A stretch of DNA of 64,000 nt, taken from positions 81,903-145,902 of the forward strand of contig NZ_MKIN01000026.1 in assembly GCF_001938985.1 (NCBI RefSeq), written 5' to 3'. Source of the stretch: Gillisella taibaishanensis. Its GTDB lineage: Bacteria > Pseudomonadota > Alphaproteobacteria > Rhizobiales > Rhizobiaceae. Shown here in pieces: positions 52,677 through 59,254 of the stretch (positions are counted from its first letter, which is position 1; every line of letters begins with the position of its first letter). Both the position numbers and the translations under genes were made by a program. The notes under the pieces were generated by a model. It saw only the letters and a list, made by a program, of their open reading frames with translations, was not told where the DNA came from and did no database searches.

Positions 52677-52854
52677 GACCCTCCCTTGCTGCGATGACGG
52701 CCGGCTGGTCCGCCGAACTCTCGTCGGCTGCCGACTTGTAATGGTGGCGATACTGTTCGTTACGACGGAGGAATTCGAAGCTGATGCCCCCTCGATCCAA
52801 TCGGCCGAGTTCCTCTTCGAACTTCGGCGAGCGCCAATCCTCTAATGGTTCCAT
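52636..52854 (-). CDS. FseA-like activator, DUF6499 part (zero frame)
   Basis: A 72-residue ORF starting MEPLEDWRSPKFEEELGRLD and continuing ISFEFLRRNEQYRHHYKSAA, the DUF6499 N-terminal domain of transfer regulators. It stops at TGA 52638-52636 after LFPGRS, 41 bases into the DUF2285 frame. Without frameshifting it would make only the short domain. Start 52854 is preferred to the open-frame ATG at 52989 because the family begins at LEDWRSP. Confidence 0.75.
   Translation of the reverse strand: MEPLEDWRSPKFEEELGRLDRGGISFEFLRRNEQYRHHYKSAADESSADQPAVIAAREGLARRWGVLFPGRS
52643..52653 (-). other. Putative +1 programmed ribosomal frameshift site
   Basis: Minus-strand codons of the zero frame read TTG TTT CCC GGC CGA TCC TGA. 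Skipping one base after CCC gives TTT CCC (G) GCC GAT CCT, that is FPADP, the expected continuation of the DUF2285 frame. CCC followed by G allows a proline tRNA to slip to the +1 CCG. A true one-base indel or sequencing error would look the same. Confidence 0.6.
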
Positions 52855-53006
52855 CGGCAGTCCCTTCCGGTTCAGAAACATGAGGGAGTCGCACATGTAT
52901 TCATCCGGACTCGGACGGAACAACCCCCATATTTGGAATGAAGATGCTCCGAAACGCCCGCAACGCGGGCATCGAAACAGAACCAGCAACGTGACGTTTC
53001 AGGAAA

Positions 53007-53270
53007 TCATTGCATCCGGCCTTCGAGCAGGTGCCGGTAGCCTTCTCTCGTCATCCAGCGAGCCCGGGCGAGATGCGTTTCATGGATGCGTTTCGCGCGA
53101 TCGATATCAGCGTCCGGATCAATACCGAAGATGATTTTCACGGCTTCGCGCCAGTCGGCGCCTTCCGCTTCGGCATCGAGCAAGCGCAGATAACTCGCGA
53201 AATGCGCCTCGTCGTAGTCGTTGACGCGGTCGGTCAACGGCGGGCCTTCGTCGCGAAGGGGCTTCTTCAT
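53007..53270 (-). CDS. QseM-like small DUF2285 antiactivator
   Basis: An 87-residue protein (YDEAHFASYLRLLDAEAEGA, RIHETHLARARWMTREGYRH). Its C-terminus aligns with the DUF2285 end of the FseA-like protein (AQQLIKDGYRRLL against ARWMTREGYRHLL). In ICEMlSymR7A, QseM is a small DUF2285 protein that binds and silences FseA and TraR. The gene is just upstream of the fseA-like gene in the same orientation. QseM identity is inferred from domain, size and position. Confidence 0.72.
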   Translation of the reverse strand: MKKPLRDEGPPLTDRVNDYDEAHFASYLRLLDAEAEGADWREAVKIIFGIDPDADIDRAKRIHETHLARARWMTREGYRHLLEGRMQ

Positions 53271-53425
53271 CGATCGATCCTCACCATCCGGGCGCCTGTT
53301 TCATTCTGGTTCTGCCCTGTCGACCGGATTTAAGAGTTTCACAAGCACGGCCTTCCCGCAAGACTATATCAGGTCTGTCTGCGGCCCTGTTTTTAAGATG
53401 TTTCGGAGGAGCAGATAGGCCTACT

Positions 53426-53638
53426 TCAGGACTCGTCGCGCAGGAACTCAATCGGATCGACGCCCAGAGCGGTTGCGAGCTTTTCGAGAATGTCGACCGA
53501 CGCCGCGAATTCCTCGCGTTCCAGCATGCCGACATAGTTGCGATTGACGTGAGCACGATGGGCAAGCTCCTCCTGCGACATGGACTTCTCATGTCGGACA
53601 CGGCGCAGGTTTCTGGCGACTCTCTCCCTCAGGCTCAT
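53426..53638 (-). CDS. XRE-family repressor, QseC-like candidate
   Basis: A 70-residue single-domain HTH_XRE protein: RVARNLRRVRHEKSMSQEEL, AHRAHVNRNYVGMLEREEFA, LATALGVDPIEFL. Start 53638 (MSLRERVARN) leaves the perfect palindrome at 53673-53688 in the promoter region; the open frame extends to 53674 but has no support. In ICEMlSymR7A the small XRE protein QseC works with QseM but is divergently transcribed; here the gene is in the same orientation as the qseM-like gene, 155 bp upstream. Confidence 0.82.
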   Translation of the reverse strand: MSLRERVARNLRRVRHEKSMSQEELAHRAHVNRNYVGMLEREEFAASVDILEKLATALGVDPIEFLRDES

Positions 53639-53672
53639 GGCCAAGGAGTCACCGGTCACCCAATATACTACC

Positions 53673-53688
53673 ACCTAATATATTAGGT
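53673..53688. promoter_or_regulatory. Perfect 16-bp palindrome, likely XRE operator
   Basis: ACCTAATATATTAGGT is a perfect palindrome 35 bp upstream of the XRE gene. A TATATT hexamer between palindrome and start could be the -10 box, so the palindrome would cover the -35 region, as expected for autorepression. Confidence 0.65.
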
Positions 53689-53864
53689 ATTCGGCTAGGT
53701 GGCCAGTAGCCGAGCGGAAAGTTTGTGCGTTGAAATGCGAGCCGGGCGCAGCCCGGCGAGCGCGCTACCAAAGCGGGAATAACGCTATGCCGGAAAGATG
53801 GGTTCACTGTTCGCAGAGAATACGGCAGGTTCCTGCGCGTCGACTTGACGCGCGGCGGGCAGCC

Positions 53865-53899
53865 GGACCGGAAGCGAAATCCTCCCTCGCTTCCGGTCC
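53865..53899. terminator. Strong hairpin downstream of the DUF932 gene
   Basis: GGACCGGAAGCGA and TCGCTTCCGGTCC pair perfectly over 13 bp with a 9-nt loop, 12 bp past the DUF932 stop. The T-rich tract (ATTATTTTT) is on the plus-strand side, so intrinsic termination is clear only for plus-strand transcripts; it could still terminate or stabilise the minus-strand mRNA. Confidence 0.6.
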
Positions 53900-53910
53900 A
53901 TTATTTTTGA

Positions 53911-55092
53911 TCAAACCCGCTCTAGCAGCGTCTTCGCTTTCGCCTCCAGATCAAGCCGCACGTCCTGATGCGACTTGGTACGGGCATGCGCTGTCATCCC
54001 CTGCACGAAATCGAAGATGCTTTCCGGGGGACGTCCCTCCTCCTGCAAGACGGCATTGATGATCTTTCCCGTTTCGGCCTTGCTGAAGCCGCGCTTGCGG
54101 AGAAATGCTAGCCGGTCATCGTCGGTACGGGCAACAATCTGTTCCCTGGCCGCCTTGATGCCAGCTACGAAAGGTGCGGGCGACGAATTCGCGAAACTGC
54201 TTAAAGCGGGTGCGGCTTCATGTGCGAACCGTTGCGCCGCGAATTTTGAATGCCGAATGGTGATTTCCTCGAAATTTTCGCAGCCCCACAGATTGCGATT
54301 CATGCACACGGCGCGCAGATAAAAGCTCGCGATGCCGAGCGTCTTGCTGCCGACTTCGCTGTTCCAGGCGTAAAAGCCCCTGAAATACAAATCCGGTTCT
54401 CCGTTCGGCAGCCGTCCGGCCTCTATCGGATGGGTGTCATCAACGAGAAACAGGAAGACGTCGCGATCGCTGGCGTAAAGCGTGGTGGTATCCTTCGTCA
54501 CGTCCACAAATGGATTGTGCGTCATGGTCGCCCAATCCAGCACGCCCGGCACCTTCCACATCGTGTCGCCGACGCCATCCCCGGCGATCTTCATCACGGC
54601 GCTGACAAGCTCATGATCCCAGATACGGCCATAGTCAGGGCCGGTAACCGCGCGCAACTCGACACGACCGTCTTCCGCTTCGAGCGTCTTGATGAGTTCC
54701 GCCCGGTGCGAAAGCAGGCCATGTTGCAGGTTGATCCCCGCCAATGGCGCGGGAAGCTGGCGCATGTAGGTTGCCGGCGCGCTGACGAGGCTGCAAAGCT
54801 GCCCGAAACTCCAATGGGTCGGGGCAATGGGTTCTTCCTGCCCGGGAACGATGAGCGAAAGCCGCTCTGCATTGTCGCGGCTTGCCTCCACACGCACTGC
54901 GCGGCTTTCCACCCTGCGGGCCGTCGCGCGATCCGCCCTCGCCTTCACCGCGTCACAAAGTTCGCTCAGCGAAAGATAGCGCTCGTCATCCGGTCGCGAA
55001 AACCATTCCGAAGAAACCCGCCCGACCCGCTCGCCGCGCGAAATGTCCACCTTGAAGGCCTGATCTGCCTGTTGATTGCTGCTGATGTTCAT
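53911..55092 (-). CDS. DUF932 protein
   Basis: A 393-residue DUF932 (phage/plasmid-like TIGR03299-type) protein: LSLSELCDAVKARADRATAR, SFGQLCSLVSAPATYMRQLP, YGRIWDHELVSAVMKIAGDG, DVFLFLVDDTHPIEAGRLPN and FYLRAVCMNRNLWGCENFEE. These genes are frequent on rhizobial plasmids, near single-strand-binding or ParB genes, and their function is unknown. Start 55092 has AAGGAG 7 nt upstream; the frame is open to 55281 through the structured leader. The leader is nearly the same as that of the ParB-like gene at 59255-61513. Confidence 0.88.
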   Translation of the reverse strand: MNISSNQQADQAFKVDISRGERVGRVSSEWFSRPDDERYLSLSELCDAVKARADRATARRVESRAVRVEASRDNAERLSLIVPGQEEPIAPTHWSFGQLCSLVSAPATYMRQLPAPLAGINLQHGLLSHRAELIKTLEAEDGRVELRAVTGPDYGRIWDHELVSAVMKIAGDGVGDTMWKVPGVLDWATMTHNPFVDVTKDTTTLYASDRDVFLFLVDDTHPIEAGRLPNGEPDLYFRGFYAWNSEVGSKTLGIASFYLRAVCMNRNLWGCENFEEITIRHSKFAAQRFAHEAAPALSSFANSSPAPFVAGIKAAREQIVARTDDDRLAFLRKRGFSKAETGKIINAVLQEEGRPPESIFDFVQGMTAHARTKSHQDVRLDLEAKAKTLLERV

Positions 55093-55113
55093 GTCCTTGC
55101 TCCTTTTCCCATA

Positions 55114-55328
55114 AATGCCGGAGGCATGTCCCTCGACATGCTTCCCGGGGGCGCGCGAGCGCGCGGGGATGGAGGGGGCAAATGCCGGCGAGCATGGCCG
55201 GGCTGCCAGCGTGAGAAGGACGGAGGTTAGAATGCGGAAGGTGGAGATCATGACCGTTGTGCGAACCGGCCGTCCTGCCATGCGCAGGCGGCGTTTGCGG
55301 GGAGCAAGGGGGAAAGTCTCCCTTGGCT
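55114..55328 (-). repeat. Structured leader, copy 1 (upstream of DUF932 gene)
   Basis: Two blocks (55114-55209 and 55274-55328) are nearly identical to 61535-61629 and 61696-61749. Both copies lie just before a minus-strand gene. On the transcribed strand copy 1 forms a GCATGTC/GACATGC hairpin with loop GAGG, a GCGCG-rich hairpin, CCTGC/GCAGG, and a long GGGGAGC/GCTCCCC stem. This fills most of the 325-bp gap with no other gene seen. Confidence 0.7.
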
Positions 55329-55417
55329 CCCCATGGTGAAAAAATTCAGGCTGTGAATATTTTTCTGAATATTTTGACGATCTAGCACAGGCCAGCTATA
55401 AACAAGACGTCAAACTT

Positions 55418-56098
55418 GTGGAAGGCGATTCGGACTTGAACAGAGACAACGCACTGCTCGCCGCTCGGGAACGCTTCGAAGGCCCGATCTGGGCGCTGAT
55501 CGGAGAACTCGAAGGTACGCTGGCCGACTTCGCGAAAGTGCGACATGTGGAATTGGGCGATCCCAGGGCGACCGGATCTGTGCTCAACGGTGCGCTGCCA
55601 GACGCCGCTGCTGCAGCCAATCTGTCCGACCATGGACTGAGCATCAACTATTGTGAAAACGGTCAGAGCAATAAGATTACAGGTGCCCTTAGAATCGACG
55701 GGAAAGAGTTCACCGTCAGTTTTGAGCTTCACCTAGCGGGGCCGCGTGGAGGCACTTCGAAGGCGGCGCACCAATTCGCGGCTTACGATATTGAGAGCGA
55801 ACCCACCCTCCCCGGCTTTGAAGTTGAGGCACCATCTGACCTTCTGTTTTTCATCGCCTGCCATATCAGTGGCACCGGCGCCTCGGTTGCTCGCGCATTT
55901 CTCAAGTTTGCCGATAAGATCGATCAGCGGAAAATTGAAATCCATCGCGAGTTGCCCGGTGAAGCCACTGGCGTGGTGGAACCTGCTCCTGTAGACGAGC
56001 CGAGCGGCGCGAAGATGACGTTGAAGAAGGGAAGAGGAGACGAGTTCAAACATGGCGGCAAAACCGATAAACGGGGAGATGCTGCTTCTAGCTCGTAA
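55418..56098 (+). CDS. Unknown protein paired with HTH-ImmA/IrrE protease
   Basis: A 226-residue soluble protein starting at GTG 55418. I recognise no domain. It has a helical N-terminus (RERFEGPIWALIGELEGTLA), a strand-rich middle (INYCENGQSNKITGALRIDG, FTVSFELHLAGPRGGTSKAA), a hydrophobic patch DLLFFIACHISGTGASVARA and a Lys/Gly-rich tail. It overlaps the ImmA/IrrE gene by 47 bp and is surely co-expressed with it. The pair has the layout of a toxin-antitoxin or stress-response module in which the protease cuts its partner; that role is inference. Confidence 0.75.
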   Translation: MEGDSDLNRDNALLAARERFEGPIWALIGELEGTLADFAKVRHVELGDPRATGSVLNGALPDAAAAANLSDHGLSINYCENGQSNKITGALRIDGKEFTVSFELHLAGPRGGTSKAAHQFAAYDIESEPTLPGFEVEAPSDLLFFIACHISGTGASVARAFLKFADKIDQRKIEIHRELPGEATGVVEPAPVDEPSGAKMTLKKGRGDEFKHGGKTDKRGDAASSS

Positions 56099-57197
56099 CA
56101 GACGCGGAAAGACTCAAAAGGAATTGGCCAGCGGAACAGGGATTGCTCAAGCGGCAATCTCTCGTATCGAAAACGGCACACGAGACGTGCTTTCGTTGGA
56201 GGAAATCCAATCGATTGCGCGTTTCTTGGGATTCCCGGTAAGCTTTTTCTATGAGCAGGAGTTGCTTTACAGGACGCCTATGAGCCTTCACGGGGCGGCT
56301 TTTCGAAAGAAAGCTGCCGTTTCCGCTAGGGATCAGCATGCCGTAATTGCCCTCGCCAACCATTTTGTCTTTCAGTTCCGCAGGCTGCTCGACGCGATTG
56401 ACTTGGAACCCGAATATCCGCTTCTTCAATTTGAGGTCGTTGATAGCCAGTCGAGCGTCAGCGAACATGCCAGTGCAGTAACGTCGGCCAGTATGGCGGC
56501 GCTTCATGTGCGCGCATCCTGGCAGTTGGGTGATGCTCCAATTGCCAATTTGGTGCGATACGTGGAATCTACAGGCATCCTCGTCGTCGAAGGCAATTTC
56601 GGCGACGCCGACATCGATGGTGTCACGCTCCGGCCAGCAGGCATGAAGCCGGTAATCGTGCTCAATCAGAATCGCCCTGTAGATCGCAAACGTTTCAGTT
56701 TGGCGCATGAATATGGACATGTCGTGCTTCATCCATATCCCTATGAAGCGATGGAGAAAGAGGCGAATGAATTCGCGGCAGAATTGCTGATGCCAAGATC
56801 CGGGGTGTTGGCCGATCTAAAGCGAGGCCTTTCGATCCCGAAGCTTGGCCAACTGAAACAGAAGTGGCGGGTTGCCATGTCCGCCTTGATCTACAGAGCC
56901 AAGACTCTTGATGTGATCCCGGATGAAAGTGCAACCCGCCTGTACAAGCAGATGAGTATGTATGGATATAGGACACGCGAGCCAAAGGAATTCGATGTCC
57001 AGCCGGAAGCGGGGAAGCTTGGTAGGCAACTCATCGATCTTCATATGAAGGAGCTTGGCTATTCTCTTGAGGAATTGGCCGAGGCGCTTCGAACCGATGC
57101 GAGTGAGTTTGCCGAAATGCATGGCCTCGCGCCGCCAGAAAAGAACCCTAAAGGCTTAGACAAGCCAAAGCTGCGGCTTGTGACAAGCCGCGACTAA
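56052..57197 (+). CDS. XRE-HTH protein with ImmA/IrrE metallopeptidase domain
   Basis: A 381-residue protein with an N-terminal HTH_XRE (LARNRRGKTQKELASGTGIA, AAISRIENGTRDVLSLEEIQ) and a central ImmA/IrrE zinc-peptidase domain with FSLAHEYGHVVLHPY (HExxH) and downstream EKEANEFAAELLMP, whose Glu/Asn region gives the third ligand. Similar proteins (IrrE of Deinococcus, ImmA of ICEBs1) cleave repressors on DNA damage or quorum signals. The gene is downstream of the unknown 226-residue partner and followed by a bidirectional hairpin. Confidence 0.9.
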   Translation: MAAKPINGEMLLLARNRRGKTQKELASGTGIAQAAISRIENGTRDVLSLEEIQSIARFLGFPVSFFYEQELLYRTPMSLHGAAFRKKAAVSARDQHAVIALANHFVFQFRRLLDAIDLEPEYPLLQFEVVDSQSSVSEHASAVTSASMAALHVRASWQLGDAPIANLVRYVESTGILVVEGNFGDADIDGVTLRPAGMKPVIVLNQNRPVDRKRFSLAHEYGHVVLHPYPYEAMEKEANEFAAELLMPRSGVLADLKRGLSIPKLGQLKQKWRVAMSALIYRAKTLDVIPDESATRLYKQMSMYGYRTREPKEFDVQPEAGKLGRQLIDLHMKELGYSLEELAEALRTDASEFAEMHGLAPPEKNPKGLDKPKLRLVTSRD

Positions 57198-57215
57198 CGG
57201 GGCCTGTCGTCGAGC

Positions 57216-57237
57216 GGGTCCCGCTTGCGCGGGACCC
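57216..57237. terminator. Hairpin between convergent ImmA/IrrE and DUF736 genes
   Basis: GGGTCCCGC and GCGGGACCC form a perfect 9-bp stem with loop TTGC between two convergent stop codons. There is no clear T-run, so it is a candidate bidirectional terminator. Confidence 0.5.
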
Positions 57238-57249
57238 GATTTGGCTTGA

Positions 57250-57564
57250 TCAGCTGCTGGCGCGGCGGCGCGACCAGATGAGGGCCAGTTCGCCGTCGCC
57301 TTCCGTCTCGACCAGGCTCGCGTAGATCGGGGCGGCGAAGCTCGGATCGTCGAGCTTGACGGAGAGGTAGGAGTTACCCTTGTCGGACTGCTTCTTCCAT
57401 GCCGCTCCGAACTCCACGGCGGCCGCGAACACGCGGTAGTCCGGGCCATTTTCGGTGTCGCCCTCGGCGGGCACGAACTTCACGGACTTGACGTTGAGGG
57501 TGAGGGTCTTGACCGAGCCGTTGAAGCCGTTTTCGGTGCGGGTGAAGGTGCCGATGGTAGCCAT
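57250..57564 (-). CDS. DUF736 protein (copy 2)
   Basis: A 104-residue DUF736 protein (ATIGTFTRTENGFNGSVKTL, NSYLSVKLDDPSFAAPIYAS). Start 57564 is chosen over 57600 because the family begins with the M-IGTFT strand. It is unlike copy 1 (49099-49425) in the middle and C-terminus. Such monocistronic DUF736 genes are highly expressed on some rhizobial plasmids; function unknown. Convergent with the ImmA/IrrE gene. Confidence 0.9.
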   Translation of the reverse strand: MATIGTFTRTENGFNGSVKTLTLNVKSVKFVPAEGDTENGPDYRVFAAAVEFGAAWKKQSDKGNSYLSVKLDDPSFAAPIYASLVETEGDGELALIWSRRRASS

Positions 57565-58224
57565 GATGCGATGTCCTTTTGCTGATCGGATCGCGCCCAT
57601 CGCGATCTCGATGACGGTCGTTGGACCGGAGACGATCGGGGCGCACCCTTGGGCCGGAATGGAATGGAGGGCGGCCGACAGCCGCTTTTTTGATCTCGCG
57701 ATGCAAAGCCGGCCATCAAGCTGGCGGCGGAAAAAAGCGGATTGCGGACGTTGCGGAATTTAGATCGAGGCGGCGATTTCGCCGCCGGTCTTCGGTCAGA
57801 CCAGATCAATCGAGTTCGCGTTGGGCGTGATCTTGTCGGTGGAAACGGACCGACCGCACCATGGCTACCATCGGCAACCTGACTTCCACGCTGACAGACG
57901 CAAATCGGCTCACGCACAATACCGAAATCAGCCTCATTCAAGCCCTTTGAAGCTGGCGCCAGTCGACGAGTGCGCGTGGTAGTGGCCCGGACTGCTATTA
58001 TTCTCGGCGTCACCGCCATGAGTAGCATGCTGGGCTACCGGCACGATCCCTGCACTCCAGCTCCGGCACGCTGGATGATCCGCTTTCGGACGTTGAATTT
58101 TGCATGGTCGGCTTGGATGGAAGGCATCGCACGAACCTTTCCCGCACGATGCTGTGCTTTCGCATGTGATCGGCACTGCCAGCCATGTGCTATCGGGTCC
58201 GACCGGCACAACAAATCAGCGTGG
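57565..58224. other. 660-bp region without a confident gene
   Basis: Open frames here (for example plus 57970-58545 and minus 57934-58209) have unlikely protein composition and no recognisable domain. A GC hairpin followed by six T on the plus strand is at 57671-57691. The region probably holds the promoter of the DUF736 gene and remains of earlier insertions. Confidence 0.5.
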
Positions 58225-58521
58225 CTAACCTACCGTCTCCACGATTTCGTAGCTTTTCAGGACGGCGCCCAGACCGTCATTGAGCAAAGCAAGCAGGGTG
58301 TCTTTTGTCATCGGGAGCGTCTCTATTCTTTCAATCAGCTGGACGCCCGGTGTTTCTTCGGGTTCAGCCTCGATGTCCTTGAACATAGCCATAACGCCGG
58401 CCCGCGCCTCGTCATGTGTATGATAGAAAATATCCGGCGTTCCCGTATAGGCCCAGCGATCCACTTTCATAGCGCCCTGCAATCTGGATGTGTAGAACAC
58501 GAAGGTTTGCTCCGTCACCAT
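58225..58521 (-). CDS. Small acidic hypothetical protein
   Basis: A 98-residue soluble protein beginning MVTEQTFVFYTSRLQGAMKV and continuing YTGTPDIFYHTHDEARAGVM. Base composition and amino-acid make-up look like a real gene, and the acidic middle (FKDIEAEPEETPGVQLIERI) suggests a soluble partner protein. No domain is recognised. It is monocistronic, 157 bp from the membrane protein gene upstream. Confidence 0.6.
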   Translation of the reverse strand: MVTEQTFVFYTSRLQGAMKVDRWAYTGTPDIFYHTHDEARAGVMAMFKDIEAEPEETPGVQLIERIETLPMTKDTLLALLNDGLGAVLKSYEIVETVG

Positions 58522-58678
58522 GTCTCTCCTGCGATGGGTGTCTGACGACCCAACAGTGCACGACGGGACACGATGAGGAAAGTGTAGGATTCTCCAGTAA
58601 ACAAAGCGAGAACATTGGCACGTTCGCCCGCTCGGATCGGGCTGCTAAATTGTACCGGGAGGACTCGCGATATCCTGA

Positions 58679-59080
58679 TCACTTCGGGTCGGCCAGCCGC
58701 AGCAGGGCAGTGATTGCGACCAGAGCGCAGCTTGCGAGGCAGAATGCCTGCCTCACGGGTTCAGCAAAAGGAACCGCGCCGGTGACACCATGCATCAACG
58801 CATATAGTGCGATGGCGGCGGGCGCGGCATAAACGAGCGCCAGGAAGAGCCGGGCGTATGGATTCCGCAAGACCTGCCTCAAGTAGGCGAACAGCGCAAG
58901 CGAGAGAATTGCGATGGCGATGGCGGCGAGGCCCGCGACAATCGCACCTGCGCCGCATGCCTGCACCAACTGGAATGCGGCAAAGCCAGCCATGAACGGC
59001 AAGGCATGGGTCGCAAGCACAAAGGCTAGCACACATAGTGCGGTGCAGAGCGCGACAGCCAGAAGGATGATCGGGGTCAT
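58679..59080 (-). CDS. Small polytopic membrane protein
   Basis: A 133-residue protein with about four hydrophobic helices (TPIILLAVALCTALCVLAFV, GAIVAGLAAIAIAILSLALF, LALVYAAPAAIALYALMHGV, FCLASCALVAITALLRL). Similar short membrane proteins are common in rhizobial plasmid accessory regions; function unknown. It follows the ParB-like gene by about 175 bp in the same orientation and may share its transcript. Confidence 0.65.
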   Translation of the reverse strand: MTPIILLAVALCTALCVLAFVLATHALPFMAGFAAFQLVQACGAGAIVAGLAAIAIAILSLALFAYLRQVLRNPYARLFLALVYAAPAAIALYALMHGVTGAVPFAEPVRQAFCLASCALVAITALLRLADPK

Positions 59081-59254
59081 GGCCCGGTCCTCACTCTCTC
59101 ACGATGGTTCAGCGGCGACCTGAAGCCTCCACGTTTCGACAGAAGTGATGATCGTGTTCGCGTCGAGGTCACGGCCGCGCCCTCGTGGCGCGGCCGCAAT
59201 TTTGTCAGGTGGGAGGAGAAAGGCCGGAGCGCTGTGGCTCCGGCCTCGCCCTGT

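Noticed and set aside
55130..55195. Conserved leader peptide (MLAGICPLHPRAL) in both leader copies
   Set aside because: The frames diverge after the hairpin because of an indel, and one difference changes the amino acid; conservation is better explained by RNA structure.
57671..57691. GC hairpin followed by six T on the plus strand
   Set aside because: There is no plus-strand gene upstream to terminate; kept only as a remark within the 660-bp empty region.
57970..58545. 191-residue plus-strand ORF
   Set aside because: It overlaps the better 58225-58521 minus-strand gene, is rich in Arg/Cys/Ala without domain pattern and has no ribosome binding site.
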